6,913 nt of DNA from assembly GCA_025963425.1 (NCBI GenBank), contig JAOPUQ010000312.1:1-6913 (forward strand), in the 5' to 3' direction. Under the pieces are notes generated by a model, which saw only the letters and a program-made list of their open reading frames with translations, searched no databases and was not told the origin of the DNA. Position numbers and translations under genes: made by a program. How positions within the stretch are numbered: the first letter of the stretch is position 1; every line of letters starts with the position of its first letter. This document shows, in pieces, positions 1 to 5,765 of this stretch. The DNA is from Modestobacter sp. (lineage in GTDB: Bacteria > Actinomycetota > Actinomycetes > Mycobacteriales > Geodermatophilaceae).

Positions 1-91
1 GGGCGGCCAGCCCCTCGGCGACGTGCCGGCCGATACCGGCCGAGGCGCCGGTGACCAGCGCGACCGTTCCGGCCAGCGGCCGCTCAGCCAC
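1..91 (-). CDS. Short-chain dehydrogenase/reductase (SDR), N-terminal fragment
   Basis: Only the first 30 codons are inside the window; the gene runs off the left edge. Reading from a GTG at 91, the peptide begins MAERPLAGTVALVTGASAGI and continues GRHVAEGLAA. The beta-strand followed by TGASAGIG (residues 15-22) is the TGxxxGxG dinucleotide-binding motif of classical SDRs, so the product should be an NAD(P)(H)-dependent oxidoreductase; its substrate cannot be told from this piece. The GTG lies inside the last codons of pheT and the frames overlap by 8 nt (84-91), which suggests translational coupling and co-transcription with pheST. There is no clear Shine-Dalgarno sequence, as expected for a coupled start. 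A start further downstream is unlikely because it would remove the first beta-strand. Confidence 0.8.
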   Translation of the reverse strand, partial: MAERPLAGTVALVTGASAGIGRHVAEGLAA

Positions 92-2561
92 GGAGCACCG
101 CCCCGGTGGCCGCCGCCGCGGCCGACACCGCGCCCTCGAAGGCCGCCCGGGCCTCCTCGCCGGTCAGCGTGCGGTCGGGGGCGCGGAAGGTGAACGCGTA
201 CGCCAGCGACCGCTGCCCCGCGGGCACCGGGCTGCCGGTGTAGACGTCGAAGAGCCGCAGGTCCTCCAGCAGCTCGCCGGTCCCCCGGGTCAGGGCCTCC
301 CGGACGGCGGCCTCGGGCTGCTCGGCCGGCACCAGCAGGGCGGCGTCCATGTGCACCGGCGGGAAGCCGGACACGCGCGGCCCCACGGGGACCGGGGCGG
401 GCGGCAGCGCGTCGACGTCCAGCTCCATCGCGCAGGTGCGGGCGGGCAGCTCCAGCGCCGCGCACACCCGCGGGTGCAGCTCACCGGCGTACCCGACGAC
501 CGCATCGCCCACGACGAGCTCCGCGCACCGGCCGGGGTGCCACGGCGCGCGCTCGCCCGCCCGCACGGTCAGCTCGATCCCGGACGCGGCGGCCACCACG
601 CGGGCGGCCTGCACGGCGTCGGCCCAGACGGCCGGCCGGCCCGGCCCCCACCAGCCGCGCGGCTCGCGGTTGCCGGTCAGCACGACGCCCACGTGCCAGG
701 GCTGCGGCGGAACGGCGCCCAGCAGCGCGGCGAGGACGTCGTCGTCCGGACGGCGGTCGACACCGGGCACCGGCGCCTGCGTGCGTGCGCCACCGGGGAA
801 GACCACGCCGTGCTCGAACACCGCCAGGTCGCGCTGACCGCGGGACAGGTTGCGCGCCAGGGTGGCCAGCAGGCCGGGCAGCAACGTCGTCCGCAGCGCC
901 GGGGCCTCCTCCGACAGGGGGTTGCGCAGGACGGTCAGCGCGCGCCGGTCGTCGTCCTCGGGCAGGCCGAGGGCGTCCAGGACCGCGGCCCCCAGGAAGG
1001 GATAGGACGGCGCCTCGACGTAGCCGGCGTCGGCCAGCGCCCGGCCGATGCTGCGCCGGCGGCGCTGGCGCTCGGTGAGCCCGCGACCGGGCGGCGCGGT
1101 CGGCAGCACGGAGGGGATCTCGTCGAAGCCGACGAAGCGGACGACCTCCTCGACCAGGTCGGCCGGGTCGGTCAGGTCCCCGCGCCAGGACGGTGGGGTG
1201 ACCGCCAGCCGCTCGCCGTCGGCCTCCACCGTGGCACCGATCGCCCGGAGCACGTCGGCGACCTGCCCCGGTGGGTAGGCGACCCCGGCGATCCGGCCGG
1301 GCAGCCCGGCGTCGATCGTGATGACCGGCCGCGGACCGCGCACGTCGAGGTCGACCGGTCCGCCGACCACCCGGGCGCCGCCGTGCTCGGCGAGCAGCGC
1401 CGCGGCACGGGCCAGGGCCACCACCGTCACGTCGGGGTCGGTGCCGCGCTCGAAGCGCTTGGCCGCCTCGCTGGGCAGCTTGTGCCGTCGCACGGCCCGC
1501 GAGATGCCGGTGGGCTCCCAGTGGGCCGCCTCCAGCAGCACCGCGTGGGTGCGGTCGCCGATCTCGGTGGTCGCCCCGCCCATCACGCCGGCCAGCCCGA
1601 TCGGGCCGGACTCGTCGGCGATCAGCAGGTCGTCGCAGGTGAGGACCCGGTCCACGCCGTCCAGCGTGGTCAGCCGCTCCCCCGCCGCGGCCCGCCGGAC
1701 GGTGATCGGGCCGGTCAGGGTGTCACGGTCGAAGGCGTGCATCGGCTGGCCCAGCTCGAGCATCACGTAGTTGGTGACGTCGACGGCCAGCGAGATGCTC
1801 CGGACGCCGCACTGGGCCAACCGGCGGCGCAGCTCCCACGGGCTCGGCGCGGTGGGGTCCAGCCCCTCCAGGGCGATCATCGAGAAGCGGTCGCACCGCG
1901 CGGGGTCGGCGACCGTGACGGCCCAGCCGGGCGCGCCGGACCAGGCCGGCGGGGTGAGCGCGGCCGGGTCGTGCCACGCGACGCCCAGGGCGGCGCCGAG
2001 GTCGCGGGCGATCCCCCGCAGCGACATCGCGTAGCCGCGGTCGGGGGTTACCTCGAGGTCGAACACGACGTCGTCGGTGCCCACCACCGGGGCCGCCGGC
2101 GTGCCGGGAACCAGCCGCCCGGCGTCGGCGTCCCCGTGGCCCAGCACCAGGATCCCGCTGTGGTCCTCCCCCACGCCCAGCTCGCGGGAGGAGCAGATCA
2201 TCCCGTCGGAGACGTGGTCGTAGGTCGTGCGGGCGGCGATGACGAAGCCACCGGGCAGCACGGCCCCGGGCAGCGCGACGGCGACCAGGTCGTCGACGGC
2301 GAAGTTGCGGGCGCCGCAGACGATGCCGCGCGGCTGCTCCTCGCCCACGTCGACCTGGCAGTACCGGATCGGCTTCTTGAAGCTGGTGAGCTCCTCGATC
2401 TCCAGCACCCGGCCGACGACCAGCGGACCGGTGAGCTGCGGTGGGCGGTGCACCTCCTCGACCTCCAGGCCGAGGCCGACGAAGGCCGCGTCGAGCTCCT
2501 CGACCGTCGTCCCCGTCGGGATGTCGACGAGCTCGTTCAGCCAGCTGACCGGGACCTTCAT
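84..2561 (-). CDS. pheT: Phenylalanine--tRNA ligase beta subunit
   Basis: This is the beta chain of the cytoplasmic alpha2-beta2 enzyme that attaches phenylalanine to tRNA-Phe; the subunit binds tRNA and edits mischarged Tyr-tRNA. The 825-aa length is normal for the family. Domains in order, approximately: N-terminal MKVPVSWLNE start; EMAP/OB-type tRNA-binding domain (about 39-150, with the GIVCGARNF and SDGMICSSRELG segments); B3/B4 editing domain (about 215-375, with LELGQPMHAFD at 268-278); B5 domain (about 410-480, with SWRGDLTDPADLVEEVVRF); catalytic-like core (about 495-715); and C-terminal FDX-ACB anticodon-binding domain (about 731-824, FPPVHMDAALLV). The ATG at 2561 is preceded by a GGGGGAG Shine-Dalgarno sequence, and the N-terminus matches the family start, so the start is secure. 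pheS lies 73 nt upstream, an unusually wide gap for this pair. The downstream SDR gene overlaps the stop by 8 nt. Confidence 0.98.
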   Translation of the reverse strand: MKVPVSWLNELVDIPTGTTVEELDAAFVGLGLEVEEVHRPPQLTGPLVVGRVLEIEELTSFKKPIRYCQVDVGEEQPRGIVCGARNFAVDDLVAVALPGAVLPGGFVIAARTTYDHVSDGMICSSRELGVGEDHSGILVLGHGDADAGRLVPGTPAAPVVGTDDVVFDLEVTPDRGYAMSLRGIARDLGAALGVAWHDPAALTPPAWSGAPGWAVTVADPARCDRFSMIALEGLDPTAPSPWELRRRLAQCGVRSISLAVDVTNYVMLELGQPMHAFDRDTLTGPITVRRAAAGERLTTLDGVDRVLTCDDLLIADESGPIGLAGVMGGATTEIGDRTHAVLLEAAHWEPTGISRAVRRHKLPSEAAKRFERGTDPDVTVVALARAAALLAEHGGARVVGGPVDLDVRGPRPVITIDAGLPGRIAGVAYPPGQVADVLRAIGATVEADGERLAVTPPSWRGDLTDPADLVEEVVRFVGFDEIPSVLPTAPPGRGLTERQRRRRSIGRALADAGYVEAPSYPFLGAAVLDALGLPEDDDRRALTVLRNPLSEEAPALRTTLLPGLLATLARNLSRGQRDLAVFEHGVVFPGGARTQAPVPGVDRRPDDDVLAALLGAVPPQPWHVGVVLTGNREPRGWWGPGRPAVWADAVQAARVVAAASGIELTVRAGERAPWHPGRCAELVVGDAVVGYAGELHPRVCAALELPARTCAMELDVDALPPAPVPVGPRVSGFPPVHMDAALLVPAEQPEAAVREALTRGTGELLEDLRLFDVYTGSPVPAGQRSLAYAFTFRAPDRTLTGEEARAAFEGAVSAAAAATGAVLRG

Positions 2562-2634
2562 CGATTCACTCCCCCGCTGCTCCGCAGCCCGTTCGCTCCG
2601 CTCCTCGTTCGCTGGCCCGCACTGCGATGCTCAC
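2562..2634 (-). repeat. 73-nt pheS-pheT spacer with low-complexity, repeat-like sequence
   Basis: This gap between pheS and pheT is rich in short purine-biased units on the minus strand (AGCGAACGAGGAGCGGAGCG and similar). In plus-strand coordinates GTTCGCT occurs twice 16 nt apart (2591-2597 and 2607-2613). A small hairpin, GCTGC-TCC-GCAGC (2576-2588), sits directly upstream of the pheT Shine-Dalgarno sequence. No reading frame or terminator U-tract is present. The composition resembles dispersed GAGCGAACGAGGAGC-type intergenic elements of actinobacterial genomes, but a second copy cannot be shown within this window. It could also be a processing site, or a structure that sets the ratio of PheS to PheT. 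Confidence 0.4.
2569..2575 (-). promoter_or_regulatory. Ribosome binding site of pheT
   Basis: On the minus strand GGGGGAG ends 7 nt before the ATG at 2561. It is a good Shine-Dalgarno match and fixes the pheT start. pheS just upstream has no comparable site. Confidence 0.75.
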
Positions 2635-3702
2635 TCACTGGCCCACTCCGAACGCACTCGTGAAGCGGACGTCGCCCTCGACGATGTCGCGCATGTCGCC
2701 GACCCCGGAGCGGAACTGCAGGGCGCGCTCGATGCCCATGCCGAACGCGAAGCCGGTGTACTCCTCCGGGTCGATGCCGCAGGCGGTGAGCACCCGCGGG
2801 TTGACCATGCCGCAGCCACCCCACTCGACCCACCGGGGCCCGTCTCGGTGCTCGGGGAACCAGACGTCGAACTCCGCCGAGGGCTCGGTGAAGGGGAAGA
2901 AGTGCGGGCGCCAGCGGGTGCGCGCGTCGGCGCCGAAGAGCTGGCGGGCCAGGTGGTCCAGCGTGCCGCGCAGGTGGGCCATGGTCAGCCCCCGGTCGAC
3001 GGCCAGCCCCTCGACCTGGTGGAAGACCGGGGTGTGCGTCGCGTCGAGCTCGTCGGTCCGGTACACCCGGCCGGGCGCGACGACGTAGATCGGCGGCCGG
3101 CGCTCGAGCATCGTGCGGGCCTGCACCGGGCTGGTGTGCGTGCGCAGCACCAGGCCGGAGTCCTCCGGCGCGACGAAGAAGGTGTCGGCCAGCGACCGGG
3201 CCGGGTGGTCCGGACCGGTGTTCAGGGCGTCGAAGTTCAGCCACTCCGCCTCCAGCTCGGGACCCTCGGCGACCTCGTAGCCCATCCCGACGAAGATGTC
3301 GGCGATGCGCTCGGTGAGCGTCGTGAGCGGGTGCCGGGCGCCGAGCGGGGTCCGGTCCCAGGGCAGCGTGACGTCGACCCGCTCCTCGGCGAGCACCCGC
3401 GCGTCCCGCTCGGCCTCGAGCTCGGCCAGCCGCTGGGCGTAGGCCTCGGTGACGGCGGTGCGCGCGGCGTTCACCCGCTTACCGGCGTCGGAGCGGGCAG
3501 CCGGCGGCAGTGCACCGAGCTCGCGGCGGGCCAGCAGCACCGGGGCCCGGTCACCGAGGTGCGCGGGCCGGACGGCGGCCAGCGCCTCCAGGTCACCGGC
3601 CCCGGCGAAGGCCTCGATCGCCGCGCTCACCGCGGACTCGAGGGCCTCCGCGGACAGCGCGGCGACCTGCTTGGGGTCATAGGGGTCGTTGGCGCCAGAC
3701 AC
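2635..3702 (-). CDS. pheS: Phenylalanine--tRNA ligase alpha subunit
   Basis: This is the catalytic subunit of class II phenylalanyl-tRNA synthetase, which activates Phe with ATP and transfers it to the 2'-OH of tRNA-Phe. It has 355 aa, normal for the family. Visible parts: N-terminal coiled-coil tRNA-binding region (about 15-105); motif 1 region HPLTTLTERIADIFVGMGY (124-142); LRTHTSPVQ (186-194); motif 2 around GRVYRTDELDATHTPVFHQV (211-230) with the following EG; the pocket segment FFPFTEPSAEFDVWF (268-282); and motif 3 GFAFGMGIERAL (317-328). The GTG at 3702 gives MSGANDPYDPKQV, the usual actinobacterial N-terminus. The frame stays open upstream but has no good start there and would cross a strong hairpin. 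Oddly, no Shine-Dalgarno sequence precedes the GTG, so initiation may be leaderless. pheT follows after 73 nt in the same direction. Confidence 0.97.
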   Translation of the reverse strand: MSGANDPYDPKQVAALSAEALESAVSAAIEAFAGAGDLEALAAVRPAHLGDRAPVLLARRELGALPPAARSDAGKRVNAARTAVTEAYAQRLAELEAERDARVLAEERVDVTLPWDRTPLGARHPLTTLTERIADIFVGMGYEVAEGPELEAEWLNFDALNTGPDHPARSLADTFFVAPEDSGLVLRTHTSPVQARTMLERRPPIYVVAPGRVYRTDELDATHTPVFHQVEGLAVDRGLTMAHLRGTLDHLARQLFGADARTRWRPHFFPFTEPSAEFDVWFPEHRDGPRWVEWGGCGMVNPRVLTACGIDPEEYTGFAFGMGIERALQFRSGVGDMRDIVEGDVRFTSAFGVGQ

Positions 3703-3710
3703 GAGAGGCC

Positions 3711-3716
3711 ATTCTG
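3711..3716 (-). promoter_or_regulatory. pheS: Possible -10 element for a leaderless pheS transcript
   Basis: On the minus strand CAGAAT (4 of 6 to TATAAT) ends 8 nt before the GTG of pheS. A transcript starting the usual 6-8 nt downstream would begin at or next to the start codon. This would explain the missing Shine-Dalgarno sequence and place the promoter just after the preceding hairpin. No convincing -35 is visible: the expected place is inside the GC-rich hairpin. This is a weak match reported because it fits the context. Confidence 0.25.
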
Positions 3717-3746
3717 CCCGGGCGCGGACGCACCGCGCGCCCGGGC
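3716..3746 (-). terminator. GC-rich hairpin between the DUF4873-like gene and pheS
   Basis: Perfect 11-bp inverted repeat: GCCCGGGCGCG at 3716-3726 and CGCGCCCGGGC at 3736-3746, with a 9-nt loop. In the minus direction it begins 6 nt after the stop of the DUF4873-like gene and ends 13 nt before the pheS GTG. No U-tract follows. U-less hairpins of this kind are commonly proposed as terminators in high-GC actinobacteria, so it probably insulates the accessory genes from pheST. It could instead act as a leader structure on read-through pheS mRNA. Confidence 0.55.
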
Positions 3747-3752
3747 TCCGGC

Positions 3753-4052
3753 TCAGCCGCCGGTGGCGTCCAGCAGCTCGACCGGGAACGGCGGGCGGTC
3801 CAGCCCACGGAGCCTGGTGTTGCCCCACACGTCGTGCTCGGTGACCTCGGCCCGGGCGCTGCCGTGCGGCGTGGTCACGAGCACCTCGGTGCGCAGCGGC
3901 AGCCGGGCGGCCACCCGGCCGGCCCACACGGTGCGCCCGGCCAGCGGATCGAACCGGGAGACCAGGTGTACCGCGGCGGCGAGCTCGGCACCGCCGGCCG
4001 GTGCCACCGTCGCCGGGCCGGCGTAGCCCTCGGGTTCCTCGTGCTCGGTCAC
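3753..4052 (-). CDS. Small DUF4873-like protein
   Basis: The product has 99 aa, without signal peptide, membrane segment or cysteines. From family memory it resembles DUF4873: the opening YAGPATV (about 10-16), a central FDPLAGRTVWAGRV (about 34-47), the turn TPHGSARAEVTEHDVWGNTR (61-80) and the closing RPPFPVEL pattern are typical of this actinobacterial domain, which has no assigned function. The domain is found alone or next to monooxygenases, which fits the diiron oxygenase here. The GTG at 4052 overlaps the stop of the TetR gene as GTGA, and a GGAGGA Shine-Dalgarno sequence lies 5 nt upstream, so the two are co-transcribed and translationally coupled. A role as partner, carrier or stabilising protein of the oxygenase is inference. 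The assignment rests on visual pattern recognition and needs a profile search. Confidence 0.75.
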   Translation of the reverse strand: MTEHEEPEGYAGPATVAPAGGAELAAAVHLVSRFDPLAGRTVWAGRVAARLPLRTEVLVTTPHGSARAEVTEHDVWGNTRLRGLDRPPFPVELLDATGG

Positions 4053-4702
4053 CGTCGTCCTCCCTCGGGTGGCAGCAGGGCGGCCAGTCCGCCCCAGGCG
4101 AGTGCGGTCAGCTGGTCGACCAGCTCCGGGGCGGGCACCGGCGTGGTGTTCGACCACCAGTGCGCGGTCAGCTGCACCATGCCCACGACCCCGTAGGCCC
4201 ACGTGGTCGCCGGGGCGGGCGGCAGGCCGGCCGCGCTCAGCCGCTCCCCCATCACCCACGCCAGCGCCTCGGCCACCTCCCGCTCGGTGGCGGCCACCAG
4301 GTCGGCCCGGCCGGCCCGCCCGGCGTGGGCGTAGGCGAAGCGGTAGAGCGCCGGCTCGTCCTCCACCAGCTGGACGAAGGCGGCGATGACGGCGCGCAGC
4401 CGCTCCCGGTCGCCGGGGTGGTCGCGGGCCAGCTCGCCCAGCAGCCGGGGCAGCAGGACCTCGGCCGACACCCGGTCCAGGACGGCGTCGACCAGCTCGT
4501 CCTTGTCGCTGAAGTAGCGGTAGATGACGGTCTTGGAGACCCCGGCCGCGCGGGCGACGTCCTCCACGGCGAACTCGGGGCCGGCCAGCCGGACGGCCTC
4601 GACCGCGGCGACCACGAGGTCGGCGCGGCGCGCGCGGCGGTGCTCGGTCCAGCGCGACCGCCGTCCGTCGCCCGTCGGCGGAGCCGGTGTGACCTGTTGC
4701 AT
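4049..4702 (-). CDS. TetR/AcrR-family transcriptional regulator
   Basis: This 217-aa protein is the normal length for the family. After a basic, disordered N-terminus (about 1-25) comes the DNA-binding domain: helices 1-3 over about 26-66, with FAVEDVARAAGVSKTVIYRY (44-63) forming the helix-turn-helix, followed by FSDKDELVDAVL. The C-terminal half (about 85-215) is the divergent all-helical ligand-binding and dimerisation region, ending in a WAYGVVGMVQLTAHWW helix (168-183). The protein should be a dimeric repressor released by a small ligand. It is divergent from the diiron oxygenase gene, with a near-perfect 19-bp palindrome touching its start, so it likely controls both itself and the oxygenase. 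The start could be the ATG at 4702 or an in-frame GTG two codons earlier (4708); neither has a Shine-Dalgarno sequence. Its stop overlaps the DUF4873-like gene. Confidence 0.92.
   Translation of the reverse strand: MQQVTPAPPTGDGRRSRWTEHRRARRADLVVAAVEAVRLAGPEFAVEDVARAAGVSKTVIYRYFSDKDELVDAVLDRVSAEVLLPRLLGELARDHPGDRERLRAVIAAFVQLVEDEPALYRFAYAHAGRAGRADLVAATEREVAEALAWVMGERLSAAGLPPAPATTWAYGVVGMVQLTAHWWSNTTPVPAPELVDQLTALAWGGLAALLPPEGGRR
4058..4063 (-). promoter_or_regulatory. Ribosome binding site of the DUF4873-like gene
   Basis: GGAGGA on the minus strand, 5 nt before the GTG at 4052 and inside the last codons of the TetR gene. It decides the start and supports real translation of the small gene. 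Confidence 0.7.
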
Positions 4703-4726
4703 GTGCACGACGGTAACAGTTAACGT
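4697..4726 (+). promoter_or_regulatory. Candidate promoter of the diiron oxygenase gene
   Basis: TTGCAT (4697-4702, 3 of 6 to TTGACA), an 18-nt spacer, then TAACGT (4721-4726, fits TANNNT). Transcription would start near 4733 and give a leader of about 45 nt including the Shine-Dalgarno sequence. The proposed operator (4709-4727) covers the spacer and the -10. The match is modest and is supported mainly by position. Confidence 0.3.
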
Positions 4727-4727
4727 C
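4709..4727. promoter_or_regulatory. Palindromic operator, probable TetR-family binding site
   Basis: GACGGTAACAGTTAACGTC is an odd-length palindrome: 8 of 9 symmetric base pairs match around the central A at 4718, and only 4713/4723 fails. It lies in the 75-bp divergent promoter region, adjacent to the possible GTG start of the TetR gene, and is a rare AT-containing patch in very GC-rich DNA. Size and position are typical of a TetR-family autoregulatory operator. Binding here would cover likely promoter elements in both directions. Confidence 0.65.
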
Positions 4728-4765
4728 CGGCACAGGCACTGCTGACCGCCGCACAATCGGGGACG

Positions 4766-4771
4766 AAGGAG
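4766..4771 (+). promoter_or_regulatory. Ribosome binding site of the diiron oxygenase gene
   Basis: AAGGAG, 6 nt before the ATG at 4778. This is a strong Shine-Dalgarno sequence that fixes the start. Confidence 0.8.
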
Positions 4772-4777
4772 TTCGCC

Positions 4778-5704
4778 ATGGCGACCACGCTGACCAGCGA
4801 CAGAGGCACCACCCAGACGAAGGCACGGGTGGACCGGCAGGAGATCTCGGCCCGGCTGCTGCGGTCCTCGGCGAAGAAGTCCTACGACCCGGTGGTCGAC
4901 ATCGACTGGGACGCCGAGGTCCCCGCGGACCTGTACGGCCTGTCGCCGGAGTGGTCCTCGCTGTACGGCACGCCGCTGTGGGACGAGATGACCGACGAGC
5001 AGCGGATCACCCTCACCGTGCACGAGTACTGCTCGATCTCCGGCGTCGGCATCTGGTTCGAGGTGCTGCTCATGCAGCTGGTGCTCCGTGACGTCTACGG
5101 CGACGACCCGGCCCAGCCGCACTTCCAGTGGGCGCTGACCGAGATCGCCGACGAGTGCCGGCACTCGGTGATGTTCGCCCGGACGGCGGAGAAGTTCGGC
5201 GCGCCGTCCTACCAGCCCTCGGCGAAGGTGCTCCGGCTCGGGAAGACGTTCGCCGCCAAGGGCGACGGGCCGGCCGCCTACGCCGCGATCCTGGTGGCCG
5301 AGGAGATCCTGGACATCTTCCAGCGCGACCTGATGAAGGACGAGCGCGTGCAGCCGCTCACCCGGGCGACCAGCCAGATCCACGTGGTCGAGGAGGCGAG
5401 GCACATGCGCTTCGCCCGTGAGGAGATCGTGCGCCGCACCCCGTCGCTGAACCGCTGGCAGCTGCACCGCCACCGCACGGTCGTGGCCACCGTCGCCGCG
5501 ATGGTCGCCGACAACCTGATCCAACCCGGGGTCTACGCCGCCGCCGGCCTGGACGTCGACCGCGCCGTGGCCGCCGCCCGGGCCAACGAGCACTACGCAG
5601 CCAAGCTCCGCGACGCCACCACCGGCCTGGTCGACTTCCTCCGCGGGGTCGGGCTGATCGGCGGGACGTCGGAGAAGCTCTGGAAGCGTGCCCGCCTGAT
5701 CTGA
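4778..5704 (+). CDS. AurF-like diiron oxygenase (p-aminobenzoate N-oxygenase family)
   Basis: The 308-aa protein is soluble and all-helical, with no signal peptide. It shows the ligand pattern of the AurF/CmlI family of non-haem diiron oxygenases: E126-x2-H129 (DECRHS), a helix with E175/E176 (ILVAEEILDIF), then H202-x3-E206-x2-H209 (IHVVEEARHM). The last motif is the H-E-H set that gives AurF its seventh, extra histidine ligand. E95 (GIWFEVLL) is the likely first carboxylate, with E83 as an alternative. Known members oxidise aromatic amines to nitro compounds (AurF, CmlI); many actinobacterial homologues have no known substrate, so N-oxygenation here is not proven. The gene is the only plus-strand gene in the window, divergent from a TetR gene and convergent with tsnR, and is probably monocistronic. 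No ferredoxin or reductase gene is visible nearby, so electrons must come from elsewhere. Confidence 0.9.
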   Translation: MATTLTSDRGTTQTKARVDRQEISARLLRSSAKKSYDPVVDIDWDAEVPADLYGLSPEWSSLYGTPLWDEMTDEQRITLTVHEYCSISGVGIWFEVLLMQLVLRDVYGDDPAQPHFQWALTEIADECRHSVMFARTAEKFGAPSYQPSAKVLRLGKTFAAKGDGPAAYAAILVAEEILDIFQRDLMKDERVQPLTRATSQIHVVEEARHMRFAREEIVRRTPSLNRWQLHRHRTVVATVAAMVADNLIQPGVYAAAGLDVDRAVAAARANEHYAAKLRDATTGLVDFLRGVGLIGGTSEKLWKRARLI

Positions 5705-5712
5705 GCCCGGTC

Positions 5713-5734
5713 GGGCTTTCGGTACCGGAAGCCC
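5713..5734. repeat. 22-bp palindrome, copy 1
   Basis: A palindrome centred on the KpnI-like GGTACC: GGGCTTTCGGT followed by its inverse. One position differs from perfect symmetry (5719 T opposite 5728 G), leaving a G-U wobble in the plus-strand RNA. It begins 8 nt after the oxygenase stop and is repeated in direct orientation 1 nt further on. Confidence 0.85.
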
Positions 5735-5735
5735 G

Positions 5736-5757
5736 GGGCTTTCGGTACCGAAAGCCC
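5736..5757. repeat. 22-bp palindrome, copy 2 (perfect)
   Basis: A perfect 22-bp palindrome, GGGCTTTCGGT plus its exact inverse complement, differing from copy 1 by one base. It ends 8 nt before the tsnR stop codon. Confidence 0.9.
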
Positions 5758-5765
5758 GCTGGGGC

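Noticed and set aside
51..2663. An 870-codon open frame on the plus strand opposite pheT
   Set aside because: It is antisense to a clearly recognisable pheT; its protein is Gly/Arg/Asp/His-rich without any family motif, as expected of shadow frames in very GC-rich DNA.
3678..3711. An 11-codon minus-strand ORF (ATG at 3711) overlapping the pheS start, as a possible PheM-like leader peptide
   Set aside because: It has no phenylalanine codons and no ribosome binding site, and it overlaps rather than precedes the hairpin, so an attenuation mechanism is not supported.
3703..3752. T-box or other riboswitch ahead of pheS
   Set aside because: Only 50 nt lie between the genes, with no T-box sequence or specifier arrangement; the region holds a simple hairpin.
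2227..4026. A 599-codon plus-strand open frame across pheT, pheS and the DUF4873-like gene
   Set aside because: It crosses three well supported minus-strand genes and reads as low-complexity sequence with no domains.
4049..5593. A long TetR reading frame extending upstream through the oxygenase gene
   Set aside because: The family start and HTH spacing fit the ATG/GTG at 4702/4708; the extension is antisense to the diiron oxygenase and has no similarity to known domains.
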